Assembly: GCF_008805035.1 (NCBI RefSeq)
Contig: NZ_CP038018.1
Location: forward strand, 1,116,001-1,180,000
Direction: 5' to 3'
Origin: Eikenella exigua
Lineage (GTDB): Bacteria; Pseudomonadota; Gammaproteobacteria; Burkholderiales; Neisseriaceae
Length of the DNA stretch: 64,000 nucleotides
Shown one piece after another: positions 43,290 to 52,225 of the stretch. The notes beneath the pieces are model-generated. The model was given only the letters and a program-made list of their open reading frames with translations, was not told the origin of the DNA and searched no databases. The translations under genes and the position numbers were made by a program. The number at the start of each line of letters is the position of its first letter. Position 1 is the first letter of the stretch.

Positions 43290-44504
43290 TCAACTTTCAT
43301 GTACTGCCGCCCCGTCCGATGCCGGCAGCAACTTACGCACCAGCAGCGTCAGCGCAAACGTGGCCGCAATCACCGGCAGCGTGGTGCCCAGCGGCGGCTG
43401 CCATTGCAGCATCAGGCGGTAGAACACAAAACCCGCCAGCCACAATGCTAGGCTCACCCAATCCACTTCCCCCGAAGCCGGCTTGCGTTTCAGCACAAAA
43501 TAATCCGCAATCTGCACCGCAATCATCGGTGCAAACACCGAGCCGATAAAATACAAAAACCCTTCAAAGCGGCTCACATCAAACACCAGCGCCAGCAGCG
43601 TGCCCAGCAACGTAACCGCCGCTGCCACCGCCACTTCACCAAAACGGCTGCTGATGCTGTGGAAGCTCACCCCGGCCGAATACGCATCCAAAAACGTCGT
43701 GCTCACCGTAGACAACACCACCACCAAAATCCCGGCCGCGCCCAGCCCGGCATATTGCAGCATCGGCGCGATTTCGCTCTGGCCGGCAAACAGCGCCGCG
43801 GCCAACCCGATGGCATACATCCACGAGCTGGTGCAGAAATAAGCCAACGTAGCCGAAAGCGTGGCCACCCGCGTCTTGGCTGCACGGCGTGTGTAGTCCG
43901 ACACCAGCGGCAGCCACGACAGCGGCATCACCGCCGCCAGCTCCACCGCCAGCCCGAAACTCATCGCTTCCGCATCTGCCTGCCCGGCTGCCGCCGGCTC
44001 ACCGGAGGCTACCTGAACACTCAGCCACAGCGTCAACGCAAACAGCGTGCCCATCGACACAAAATTGATTTTGCTGAAATTCCGCATCCCAATACGCAGC
44101 CACAGCAAAATCAGCGCACCGATAATTACGCTCCAGCCTATCTGCGCGCCGCTCCAGCCCGCCGTGAGCGCCACCGCAGCCTGCGCCCCGGTAAAAATCA
44201 TAATCGCTGTCCAGCCCACCAGCTGCACCACGTTGGCCGCCGAAAACAGCAGCGAGCCGCGACGGCCGAAGGAAAGCTGTACCGTTTCCATCGCACTGCG
44301 ACCCGTTTGCGCCCCAATCAGCCCGGCCAGATAAAACAGCACCCCGCCGATCACATGGCCAATAGCCACTGCCAAAAGGCCCATGCGCCAACCCAACGGC
44401 GCAAACAGCATGCCGGTGAGAATTTCCGCCACCGACACCGCCGCCCCAAACCAAATCACCGCCGAAGCGGTAACCGAAAGTTTATCTGCCTGCTGTTCCA
44501 TCAA
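43290..44504 (-). CDS. cytX: Hydroxymethylpyrimidine transporter CytX (NCS1 family)
   Basis: The 404-residue membrane protein has about twelve segments and NCS1/cytosine-permease features: AVIWFGAAVSVAEILTGMLF, LVGWTAIMIFTGAQAA, PLSWLPLVSDYTR and a late APMIAVQIADYFVLKRK. CytX imports the thiamine pyrimidine precursor HMP. The TPP riboswitch upstream supports this over cytosine as substrate. A DUS is coded at 44007-44018. MEQQ (second Met) is an equally good start. Confidence 0.93.
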   Translation of the reverse strand: MMEQQADKLSVTASAVIWFGAAVSVAEILTGMLFAPLGWRMGLLAVAIGHVIGGVLFYLAGLIGAQTGRSAMETVQLSFGRRGSLLFSAANVVQLVGWTAIMIFTGAQAAVALTAGWSGAQIGWSVIIGALILLWLRIGMRNFSKINFVSMGTLFALTLWLSVQVASGEPAAAGQADAEAMSFGLAVELAAVMPLSWLPLVSDYTRRAAKTRVATLSATLAYFCTSSWMYAIGLAAALFAGQSEIAPMLQYAGLGAAGILVVVLSTVSTTFLDAYSAGVSFHSISSRFGEVAVAAAVTLLGTLLALVFDVSRFEGFLYFIGSVFAPMIAVQIADYFVLKRKPASGEVDWVSLALWLAGFVFYRLMLQWQPPLGTTLPVIAATFALTLLVRKLLPASDGAAVHES

Positions 44505-44560
44505 ACTGTTTCCTCTATATTGTGAAAAACTACTCCACCGAGCCGCGTATCAAATGCGCA

Positions 44561-44588
44561 CAAAAAAACCCGGCACACCAAGCCGGGG
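44561..44588 (-). terminator. Riboswitch-controlled terminator of cytX leader
   Basis: On the minus strand, CCCGGC-TTGGTGT-GCCGGG followed by TTTTTTTG. It lies between the TPP aptamer and the cytX start and is the likely expression platform: TPP bound, terminator forms. Confidence 0.88.
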
Positions 44589-44675
44589 GAGCAGAGCAAA
44601 GCAGAGAAGAAACCATCCGTTCCGGATGGGGCAAAGCAACCCGAACAGCACACGCCGCCCGCATCCTCTGCCTGA

Positions 44676-44753
44676 TAGTTCCCTACGCCGGTGCTAACCG
44701 GATCAGGTACAACGGGTATCCTCTCAGCCGCCCAAAGCAGCACCCCGACTAAT
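44676..44753 (-). promoter_or_regulatory. TPP (THI) riboswitch
   Basis: Read on the minus strand: GTCGGGGTGC, GGCTGAGAGGATACCCG, TTGTACCTGATCCGGTTAGC, ACCGGCGTAGGGAA. These are the conserved THI-box parts with the CTGAGA and ACCTGATC...GTAGGGAA signatures. It precedes cytX by about 170 bases, with a terminator between. Confidence 0.96.
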
Positions 44754-44762
44754 TGGGCGCGA

Positions 44763-45145
44763 TTATACCCCGCCGCCCTGTTTTTTCAAGCTGCCGCAGC
44801 AAAGGTAGCCGACACACCAAATGGTTAAATGATTCCACCGGCAAAATGTTTCCACACCCAGTCGTTTCGGTTCCACACACCTACAAATCCGAATGGGAAG
44901 CATGATAACGAAATGGAGTAATTGGAGCAGATTGCTATTTAGCTTCAGAACTGTCGAGAAGCAGCCCATATGTTTTCAGGTAGCCCCTTTCCCCCACAGG
45001 CTACCTGAAAAACTTCAGCCAACTCTTACCACATCACCGTAGTTTAGCTTTGCCATACAGACAGTTCCCTGCCCGACAAGCATACAGCAGCATTCAGCTT
45101 AAAGGCTACCTGAAAGCGGATATAGTGAGCTTTCAGGTAGCCTTT
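44763..45145. other. Gene-free stretch upstream of the TPP riboswitch
   Basis: Nothing coding recognised on either strand; a short minus-strand ORF (44763-44969) has no coding bias. It holds three DUS pairs (44974-45009, 45101-45145). Confidence 0.5.
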
Positions 45146-45153
45146 TCATACTC

Positions 45154-45717
45154 CTAACGACGGCCGCAAGGATGCTGGCGCGCCCTGCCCGGCCGCGTAT
45201 CGCACAGCGACATGCCGCGCAGTCGGCGTGCCGCATCGGTCAGATCCGCCCGGCTCGGCAAGTGACGGAAGGCGTATTGCGCCACATAAAGCGCACGTTC
45301 GCCCCGCATCGCTTTTATCCAAGTATATTCCGGCCTGCCGCTTTGCGGGTTGCGCTCGCAAGTCATTTGCCAAAAAGCGAAGGGATAGCCGTTTTCCTGC
45401 CCCTCGCTCAGATTGATTGTATTGCCGCCCGGGCAGGCGCGCCGCCAACCGTCCGACACCGCACGGCGAAAATCACTTACCGAGCGGGCGGAGCCGGCGA
45501 AGGTTTGCAGGGTAACCATCCGCTCCCAGTTCTGTACTGTCTGCCCTCGTGGCACCAGCTCCACAATCGTCTGTCCGCCCTGGGAAGCCCGATAACCGAT
45601 TTCAAAACCTGCCGGCGGTGCGCTGAAATAAACGATTTCTTCGCCGCGCGGGGCAGGCTTGGCCAGAGCCACCGCGGGCAACAGCATCAATATGGCCGGC
45701 CATAATTTTAGTTTCAT
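45154..45717 (-). CDS. Hypothetical secreted protein
   Basis: A 187-residue product with a Sec signal peptide (MKLKLWPAILMLLPAVALA, about 19 residues). The mature part has GFEIGYRASQGGQTIVELVP, ENWERMVTLQTF-like (QNWERMVTLQTF) and four cysteines (about residues 95, 119, 172, 183), so disulfides are likely in the periplasm. Resembles conserved neisserial hypotheticals by layout; no function known. Confidence 0.7.
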   Translation of the reverse strand: MKLKLWPAILMLLPAVALAKPAPRGEEIVYFSAPPAGFEIGYRASQGGQTIVELVPRGQTVQNWERMVTLQTFAGSARSVSDFRRAVSDGWRRACPGGNTINLSEGQENGYPFAFWQMTCERNPQSGRPEYTWIKAMRGERALYVAQYAFRHLPSRADLTDAARRLRGMSLCDTRPGRARQHPCGRR

Positions 45718-45858
45718 GTTTTCATCCTTTTATTGGAGTGGGGATAGTTCCAACCAGATGGCTGCGGGCAGCGCACTGCTGCAAAGATTTGCCCACCCGT
45801 TGCCAAAAAGGCTACCTGAAACCTTATTCCCGTTTTCAGGTAGCATTTCTTCATGCCA

Positions 45859-46305
45859 TCAACCGTGAAACTCTTCCACCCAGCCGCCTTCAAAGAAGCC
45901 CTGCAAAATCGCCTGTGCGGCCACTTGGTCGAGCACGGGCTTTTGTTTGCGGCCACGTAGGCCGGTTTGATTGAGGAGCTCGGTGGCATAGAGCGAGGTG
46001 AGCCGCTCGTCTGCCCAATACACGGGCAGGCCGAAGCGGCCGTTGAGGCGGTGGCCGAACTTGCGAGCCAAACGGGTCATTTCGTGTTCGCCGCCGTCGG
46101 TGGAAAGCGGCAGCCCCACCACGAATTGCACCGGCCGCCATTCGGCCACCAGGGCGGCAATGGCGGCGAATTTTTTGTCGTTGCCCTCGCCGCTGATGGT
46201 GGCCAGCGGGTGGGCAATGCCCACTTCGGCGTCGCCCTGCGCCACGCCGATGCGGGTTTCGCCGAAATCGAAGGCCAGCGTGGTGCCGTGTGGGATATTA
46301 AGCAT
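45859..46305 (-). CDS. ruvX: Holliday junction resolvase-like RuvX (YqgF)
   Basis: RNase H-fold nuclease linked to 16S rRNA 5' end maturation. The 148-residue product has LAFDFGETRIGVAQGD (catalytic Asp13), VVGLPLSTDGGEHEMT and YWADERLTS. The frame extends to 46461, but the ATG at 46305 gives the family start and an 8-base overlap with the upstream algH gene, the common algH-ruvX coupling. Confidence 0.94.
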   Translation of the reverse strand: MLNIPHGTTLAFDFGETRIGVAQGDAEVGIAHPLATISGEGNDKKFAAIAALVAEWRPVQFVVGLPLSTDGGEHEMTRLARKFGHRLNGRFGLPVYWADERLTSLYATELLNQTGLRGRKQKPVLDQVAAQAILQGFFEGGWVEEFHG

Positions 46306-46846
46306 GGCCGCCGGTTCGGATGAGTTGTTCGGGTGCAATATTAAGCAGCGACATGGCAGCGTGGTAGCGCTGCTCGTGCGGCATGCCGAATATGATGTGT
46401 TCGCTGGCCGGCACGGTGAGCCAGCTGTTTTCTGCCAGCTCGCGCTCGAGCTGGCCGGCACTCCAGCCGGTGTAGCCCATAAACAGCATGGCCTGCTTCA
46501 CGCTTTGTTCGTCGTGCAGATGGGGAAGGATGTCGCCGGAGGAGGTGAGCGCAAGGTTGTCGCCCACGATGATGCTGCTCATCCAGTTGCCCGCCGGGCT
46601 GTGCAGCACAAACCCGCGATCTACCTGCACCGGGCCGCCCAAGAAGATATAGTCGTCAAACAAATGCTGCGGCTCGGCGTGCTGCTGGGCAGACAGAATC
46701 TGCCGCAGCGGCAGCGGCGAGGGCTTGTTGATAATCACGCCCATGCAGCCTTCGGCGGAATAGGAGCAAACATACACCACGCTTTCGGCAAAGAAATTAT
46801 CCTGCATATCGGGCATGGCGATGAGGAAATGGTTGGTTAAATCCAT
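46298..46846 (-). CDS. YqgE/AlgH family protein
   Basis: The 182-residue product starts MDLTNHFLIAMPDMQDNFFA and has YVCSYSAEGCMGVIINKPSP and FLGGPVQVDRGFVLHSP, the DUF179 signature. Function unknown; proposed transcriptional regulator AlgH in Pseudomonas, but the fold lacks a DNA-binding motif. Precedes ruvX in the same transcript. Confidence 0.92.
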   Translation of the reverse strand: MDLTNHFLIAMPDMQDNFFAESVVYVCSYSAEGCMGVIINKPSPLPLRQILSAQQHAEPQHLFDDYIFLGGPVQVDRGFVLHSPAGNWMSSIIVGDNLALTSSGDILPHLHDEQSVKQAMLFMGYTGWSAGQLERELAENSWLTVPASEHIIFGMPHEQRYHAAMSLLNIAPEQLIRTGGHA

Positions 46847-47143
46847 AATCGGTTTCGGCGTGTGTGGAAATGATTTGATTATATAGCGGTTATGCCCGAT
46901 TTAATACCGTGCTGTTTTATCTAGGCTGGCAATTTTCAGGTAGCCTTCCATACGCTTGAGGCTACCTGAAAAATAAATAGCGTGCTGCCTGACCAGTATT
47001 CGGTACGGCAATTGTTTACTGACAATCTAGACAAACCATCTACCACAGTGCTGCCATCGCTCATACCGACCACATACAGCATATAGAAAAGGCTACCTGA
47101 AATTTTCAGGTAGCCTTTCCTTAATCGGCAGATACCGCCTGCA
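46847..47143. other. Gene-free intergenic stretch
   Basis: Two DUS pairs (46931-46972 and 47088-47119, the latter a perfect inverted repeat with T-run that can terminate the gene ending at 47144). No coding or RNA signal otherwise. Confidence 0.45.
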
Positions 47144-47356
47144 TTAGTTATACGGGTTATGCACGCTGCGTACCAAATCTTGCAGGAATTCGCGCACTTG
47201 TTTTTCGCTGCAGCCCATCAGCAGGGCGTCTTCGAAGGTGTCTTGTGCGAGCTGGTAGAGCTCTTGCATGTTTTCCTGCATCACTTTCACTTTTTCGGTG
47301 CACGATACGATGCTGCCGTCGTCGCTGTGCCATTTGGGCATGATGGGCATATTCAT
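47144..47356 (-). CDS. Conserved hypothetical small protein
   Basis: A 70-residue acidic, helical product (MNMPIMPKWHSDDGSIVSCT) with a helix KVKVMQENMQELYQLAQDTF and C-terminal VREFLQDLV. The ATG at 47356 lies 12 bases after the stop of the NlpC/P60 gene, so they form a two-gene unit. No known domain. Confidence 0.65.
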   Translation of the reverse strand: MNMPIMPKWHSDDGSIVSCTEKVKVMQENMQELYQLAQDTFEDALLMGCSEKQVREFLQDLVRSVHNPYN

Positions 47357-47367
47357 GATGCAGGCCT

Positions 47368-47973
47368 TTAGCGGGTGAAGCGGGTGGAGCGGTCTACCCG
47401 GCGGGCGGTGATGTAGCGGTTTTTCCAGTAAGTACCGTTCATGCTGGTGATTTCGATGTCGCGGCCAGTGCGCGGGGCGTGGATGAAGCGGTCGTTGCCA
47501 ATATACATACCTACGTGGGAAACGCGGCCGCCGGCACCGAAGAACACCATGTCGCCGGGCTTGAGGTTGGCACGGTCTACCCGTTGGCCTACGGTGGCCA
47601 TTTCGGCGGAAGTGCGCGGCAGGGTAATGCCCATGCTGCGTTTGAAGATGTATTGCATGAAACCACTGCAATCGAGGCCTTGGGTGGGGGAGTTGCCGCC
47701 AAAGCGGTAGGAGAGGCCGATGAGGCTCATGGCGTTCATGATGAGGTCGCCAGCTTCGTCTTGGCTGCCGGAGGAGGCGCGGCTGCCGGCAGATGAAGAT
47801 TGTCGGCTGGGTGCAGGGGCGTTGTTGCTGTGGCCACCACGTCCGGTGCGTTCGCGGATAAGGCGCTCGAGTGCGTCGTTATCCAATCCTTCCGGGGCGG
47901 CGTATGCGGTGGGAGCGAGGCCGAAAGCAAGGACGGCCAGGGCGCAGAGGGTTGCTTGTTTTATCCACTTCAT
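47368..47973 (-). CDS. NlpC/P60 (C40) peptidoglycan endopeptidase
   Basis: A 201-residue secreted hydrolase. Signal peptide (about 1-25, APTAYA end), a Ser/Gly-rich linker (about 45-72) and an NlpC/P60 domain (about 75-198). The catalytic triad is visible as Cys102 (QGLDCSGFMQY), His153 (GGRVSHVGMYIG) and His165. Start at 47973 was chosen for the signal peptide; the frame runs on to 48120. Resembles E. coli Spr/MepS in size, but there is no lipobox. Confidence 0.92.
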   Translation of the reverse strand: MKWIKQATLCALAVLAFGLAPTAYAAPEGLDNDALERLIRERTGRGGHSNNAPAPSRQSSSAGSRASSGSQDEAGDLIMNAMSLIGLSYRFGGNSPTQGLDCSGFMQYIFKRSMGITLPRTSAEMATVGQRVDRANLKPGDMVFFGAGGRVSHVGMYIGNDRFIHAPRTGRDIEITSMNGTYWKNRYITARRVDRSTRFTR

Positions 47974-48140
47974 CAATCTGAAACTTTCTTGTTTTGCCCA
48001 TGTTATAGCATAGTGCAGCAAGGCGCGGCAATGTGTTTGGCCGGGCAGTATGCAATAGGGGCAGTTTGTGCGCCACCGGTGGGCGCGTATGTTATGCTGT
48101 GTATCTATTTGTGCGGACATTGGTTCCGCAAGGGGGCTGT

Positions 48141-49808
48141 ATGGTTAGATCTGCCATGCCCGCTTTGGGCGATATCAATCGGTTGCGTCAAATCGTGGCC
48201 ACGCTGGCACGGCACGGTTTGGGCGGTTTTCTCAGCCGGATTAAGCTGAATCGCGCTGCTTGGCTCGGTGGCAAGCCGGAGCAGGAAAATGCGGATATTT
48301 CGAGCACGGCACACCGTTTCCGGCTGGCGTTTGAGGAGCTGGGGCCGACCTTTATCAAGCTCGGCCAGATTTTGGCCACCCGGGTTGATATTTTCAACGC
48401 CGAATGGATTGAGGAATTCGAGCATCTGCAAAGCAGCGCAAATCCCTTGCCATTCGAGGCGATTTTCTCTTTGCTCACCGAGCAGCTGGGCCGCCCGCCG
48501 GAGCAGGTATTCCTGCACATCGATACCGAGCCTTTGGGTAGTGCCTCCATCGCACAGGTACACCGCGCGGTGTTGCTCGACGGCAGCGAGGTGGCGGTAA
48601 AGGTGCGCCGGCCGGATATCGAACCGCTAATCCAGGCGGATCTGCGTATTCTAACCCACCTGGCACAGCTCACCGAATCGGAAATGCCAGAAACCCGCCG
48701 CTATCAGCCGGTGCAGATGGTGCAGTATTTTGCCAAAAGTCTGGCTAGGGAAACCGATTTGCTGGCCGAAATGCGCCATTTGCAGCGGTTTGCTGCGCTG
48801 TATGCCGACCATCCGGCGGTGCATATTCCCAAGGTATATCCTGAATACAGCAACCGGCAGGCGTTGGTGCAGGAATACGTGGCTGCCGCCCTGCTGAAAG
48901 ATACCGAAATCGAATTACTTGGCGCAGAAGAGCGGCATATTCTGGCCTGCCGCATCACCGACGTACTGCTCAACATGATACTGGGGCAGGGCCTGTTTCA
49001 TGCCGACCCGCACCCGGGTAATATCTTTATTTATCCCGACTTACGCATCGGTCTGATCGATTTCGGCATGACAGGCTACCTGAATCCGATGCGCCGGCAG
49101 GAAATCAACGCGCTGATTGAAGCCCTTATCCACCGTGATCCGTTTGCCGTGCAATATATTCTGAGCAACTGGGCACAGGGCGATGTTCCCGATGAAGACC
49201 TGCTCGGCGCCGACGTGATGGAAATGCTGCTCGACTACGAACACACCGCCGTGCGTGATCTGCGCATCAGCCAGGTAATTAACGATTTAACCCGCATCAT
49301 GCGCGAGCACGAGCTGGCCTTGCCGGGCGATTTGGTGATGCTGTTCAAAGCCCTACTCACTCTCGAAGGCGTGGTAAAAAGGCTGGACGGCAACTTCCAA
49401 CTGCTGGAGCACGCCAAACCGATTGTGCAGAAAGTGATCCGCCAGCGCCTTTCGCTACAGCAACTTTGGCGCCGAAGCCGCACGCAAAGCCGTATGCTGG
49501 GGCAAATGCTGGGCGAGCTGCCCAAAAACTTGCTGCGCCTCAACCGCAATCTGCAAAGCGGCCGATTAAACGTGAACCTGGATTTGAAACGCCTCGACAG
49601 TTTAAACCGACACCTGGAATACAGTGCCAACCGGCTGACCATGGGCATGGTGACGGCGGCGTTGATTATCGGCTCATCCATCCTGCTCAGCAGCAATATC
49701 GGCCCGAAGCTGTTTGGCTTGTCGTTTGTTGGCTTCCTCGGCTATCTCTTGGCCTTTGCCAACAGCCTGTGGATTATCTGGTCTATCTGGCGTTCGGGCA
49801 AACATTAA
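48141..49808 (+). CDS. ubiB: UbiB-family (ABC1/ADCK) atypical kinase
   Basis: Needed for ubiquinone synthesis in the inner membrane. The 555-residue product has the ABC1 KxGQ-type motif (LGPTFIKLGQILATRVDIF), the Ala-rich loop GSASIAQVHRAVLLDG, VAVKVRRPDIEPLI, GQGLFHADPHPGNIFI and IDFGMTGYLNP, and two C-terminal membrane segments. ATG at 48141 has AAGGGGG 5 bases before; the frame extends to 48033. A DUS is coded at 49069-49081 (TGYLNP). No ubi genes adjoin. Confidence 0.92.
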   Translation: MVRSAMPALGDINRLRQIVATLARHGLGGFLSRIKLNRAAWLGGKPEQENADISSTAHRFRLAFEELGPTFIKLGQILATRVDIFNAEWIEEFEHLQSSANPLPFEAIFSLLTEQLGRPPEQVFLHIDTEPLGSASIAQVHRAVLLDGSEVAVKVRRPDIEPLIQADLRILTHLAQLTESEMPETRRYQPVQMVQYFAKSLARETDLLAEMRHLQRFAALYADHPAVHIPKVYPEYSNRQALVQEYVAAALLKDTEIELLGAEERHILACRITDVLLNMILGQGLFHADPHPGNIFIYPDLRIGLIDFGMTGYLNPMRRQEINALIEALIHRDPFAVQYILSNWAQGDVPDEDLLGADVMEMLLDYEHTAVRDLRISQVINDLTRIMREHELALPGDLVMLFKALLTLEGVVKRLDGNFQLLEHAKPIVQKVIRQRLSLQQLWRRSRTQSRMLGQMLGELPKNLLRLNRNLQSGRLNVNLDLKRLDSLNRHLEYSANRLTMGMVTAALIIGSSILLSSNIGPKLFGLSFVGFLGYLLAFANSLWIIWSIWRSGKH

Positions 49809-49859
49809 AACAAAACTTTTCAAGCAAGTAAAAAAGTGTATGGCAAACGGTGGCAGCAA

Positions 49860-50008
49860 TTAGGAGAAGACCGGCAGCGACCAAACCGTTAATATCATAT
49901 AGCCGAAGCACTTAAGTTCCTACGGCATTGGCTTGCCTTGCCACATTATCCATACTGTCTGCGGCCCGCTGCCTGGCAGGGGATAACTACTTTGGCTATG
50001 GCTGCAAT
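49860..50008. mobile_element. Degraded Correia-like element
   Basis: TACGGCATTGGCTTGCCTTG and CCATACTGTCTGCGGCCCGC at about 49921-49969 match the Correia core in inverted orientation with several changes. Clear terminal repeats are lost. Confidence 0.5.
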
Positions 50009-50078
50009 CAAAAGGCTACCTGAAAAACAATTTTTCAGGTAGCCTTCTTGTCGTTCTGGCACTGAACAGCATTAAATC

Positions 50079-51431
50079 TCAGCACAGCACATGCACTACA
50101 TGCGTGGCCAAGCCGCCGGTGGAGGTTTCGCGGCATTTCCGGTTCATGTCTTTGCCGGTTTCATACATGGTTTTGATTACCTCATCCAGCGACACCACCG
50201 GCTCGGTGGTGCGTTGCTGCGCCATGCGTGAAGCGTTGATGGCTTTGATGGAGGAAATGGCATTACGCTCGATACACGGCACCCGCACTTGGCCACCCAC
50301 CGGGTCGCAAGTGAGGCCGAGATGGTGTTCCATGGCAATTTCGGCGACCATATACACTTTTCGACATTGCCGCCCTGAATCTCGGTCAGCCCAGCAGCCA
50401 TGGAGCAGGCCTCACCCGCTTCGCCTTGGCAGCTCACTTCCGCGTCGGAAATGGATGCGTTCATTTTATACAAGCTGCCGATGGCGCTGGCCGTGATTAA
50501 ATAACGCAGAATGTGTTTTCATCGGCGTAGAAAATGAAGTGGTCGTAGTAGGCCAATACAGTGGGCACGATGCCGCAGGCGCCATTGGCGGGGGCGGTAA
50601 CCACCCGCCCGCCACGTTTTCTTCGTTTACGGCAAAGACCACCATATTTACCCAATCCACCGCCGCCATCGGGTCTTTATCGTTCAGCTCGTTTTTTTCA
50701 AATTGTTTGCGTGAAAGCGGCGCTCGGCGGCGTATCTGCATGAGGCCAGTCAGCACACCTTCGGTATGCAGGCCGCGCTGGATATAGTCACTCATGGTCT
50801 GGCACACATAGTCGCATACTTCCTGCTCCGGACGCAGGGCGCATTCATTGCGAAACATCAATTCGGAGAGAGCTTGTATTCGGCACACTAGCGGATGAGA
50901 TCGTCCGCATTGGTGTATGGGTAGAACACATTTACAGGGGAGGACTGCTTACCGCTATCAGCAAACTGTTTTTCGGTCATCACAAAACTGCCGCCGATGG
51001 AGTAAAACACTTCCTGCACAACTAAATCATCGCCGATATAGGTTTCCAGGCGCACGCCGTTTTCGCGTAGCGGAAGGAAGAATGGAACATGAAGTCACGT
51101 TCGTAGTCAAACGGGGTGTAGTGGCCGCCAATTTCGGTGAGGGTTTTGCCGTGCAATACTTGCGCGATGAATTTGGGGAGGCGGTGGTATCTAATGTATC
51201 CGGCTCGTAGCCCGCCAGGCTGCCGATGATGGAGTGGTCTGTGCCGTGGTTTTTGCCAGTGTAGTGTAAAGAGAGCGAGCCGTACACATTGGCGCTAAAC
51301 CGAGCAATCTTATCCAGTAGTCCCTGTTTGATAAGCTGTTTGCGAAACAGTATACCAGCACGCATCGGTCCCACGGTATGCAAACTGGACGGGCCGATAC
51401 CGATTTTGAACATGTCAAAAATACTGATCAT
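50079..51431 (-). pseudogene. sdaA: L-serine dehydratase, multiply frameshifted
   Basis: Conversion of serine to pyruvate by an iron-sulfur enzyme; length of the relic (about 450 codons) equals an intact single-chain SdaA. In successive frames: MISIFDMFKIGIGPSSLHTV (normal SSSHTVGP), VYGSLSLHYTGKNHGTDHSI, GVLTGLMQIRRRAPLSRKQ, AVDWVNMVVFAVNEENVAGG, a GACGIVPTVLAYYDHF piece, SLYKMNASISDAEVSCQGEA-like sequence and MEHHLGLTCDPVGGQVRVPC, ending STGGLATHVVHVLC. At least four frame changes are needed, so no active enzyme. Confidence 0.9.
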
Positions 51432-51444
51432 TTTTCCACCTCTT

Positions 51445-51552
51445 TATAATAGTGAACCAACAAGAATCAGAACAAGGTGGCAAGTACAAATAGTACACAC
51501 GTAACGGCAAAGCAAGCCAATGCCTTACTGATTTAAAGTTAATCCACTATAG
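51445..51552. mobile_element. Degraded Correia element
   Basis: Left end AATAGTGAACCAACAAGAATC, core AACAAGGTGGCAAGTACAAA and TAGTACACACGTAACGGCAA with AGCAAGCCAATGCCTTACTG, right end TTAATCCACTATAG. The right terminus is intact, the left has three or more changes. It lies 13 bases upstream of the broken sdaA gene. Confidence 0.75.
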
Positions 51553-51848
51553 TTATCCAACTTTGCGCATCCATCAGCATCTTACCAAATGCGCCATTGG
51601 CAGCATTAGGGTGTGCTGCCACACACCGAGCGACGAAGATGGCCTCCCCCCCCTTAATAATGCTGGACAAGTTGCCGCTACCTAGGCAAAATGTATACAT
51701 TGCCTGTTTGATGCAGCAAGGATGTTGGGGGGGAAACGCGTAACAAAGTGTGAACAATATTTTTGTGATACACGGCCGCATAATTGTAAAAAAACAGTGC
51801 AGTATGGCCAGATCTTTGTTTTCAATCAACTTATATTTAGAGGTTAAT
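51553..51848. other. Intergenic stretch with homopolymer tracts
   Basis: C8 at 51646-51653 and G7 at 51727-51733 about 75 bases apart. No credible ORF; a minus-strand ORF (51539-51829) lacks family similarity and spans both tracts. Confidence 0.4.
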
Positions 51849-52052
51849 ATGCCACAAACGTTGATTCAAGTATCCGGTATGAAGCACAAAACGGATGAGG
51901 ATCGCTTGGTTTTGAAGGGCGAAACTGTTGCGGGTGTGAGAATGGTGAATGCTAATCATGACAATGGCCGCGTAGTCATTACACACGGCGAAGGTTTCGA
52001 CCTTGAAACATTCAAAGCTGCCATCTCGGCAGAAGGTTTTACCGTGGCATAA
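51849..52052 (+). CDS. HMA-like small protein without the metal-binding cysteines
   Basis: The 67-residue product (MPQTLIQVSGMKHKTDEDRL) follows the heavy-metal-associated domain plan: strand, 'GM' loop, helix, GVRMVNANHDNGRVVIT and a final AISAEGFTV. In metallochaperones the loop is GMxCxxC; here it is GMKHKTDE, so no CxxC. The ATG at 51849 has AGAGG 6 bases before. It has its own terminator. It may be a non-metal-binding or histidine-using variant; no transporter adjoins. Confidence 0.7.
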   Translation: MPQTLIQVSGMKHKTDEDRLVLKGETVAGVRMVNANHDNGRVVITHGEGFDLETFKAAISAEGFTVA

Positions 52053-52067
52053 ACGTATCGGTCAAAC

Positions 52068-52104
52068 AACAAACGGCTTCCGCAAAGGAAGCCGTTTTGC
52101 TTTT
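52068..52104 (+). terminator. Terminator of the HMA-like gene
   Basis: AAACGGCTTCC-GCAAA-GGAAGCCGTTTTGCTTTTT, an 11-bp stem followed by a T-run 15 bases after the stop. Confidence 0.88.
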
Positions 52105-52225
52105 TCAGGTAGCCTTCCTATAGTGAGGCTACCTGAAAAACTATAACTACAGCGATGATGTTTCTTGATTGCATTGGCTTGTGCCACCTCGCAGGAAAAA
52201 ATTGCTGCAGCGATATTTGCACGCG

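Noticed and set aside
51539..51829. 96-codon minus-strand ORF across the poly-C/poly-G tracts
   Set aside because: Frame depends on both homopolymers, shows no family similarity and ends inside the degraded Correia element; kept only as a weak phase-variation note.
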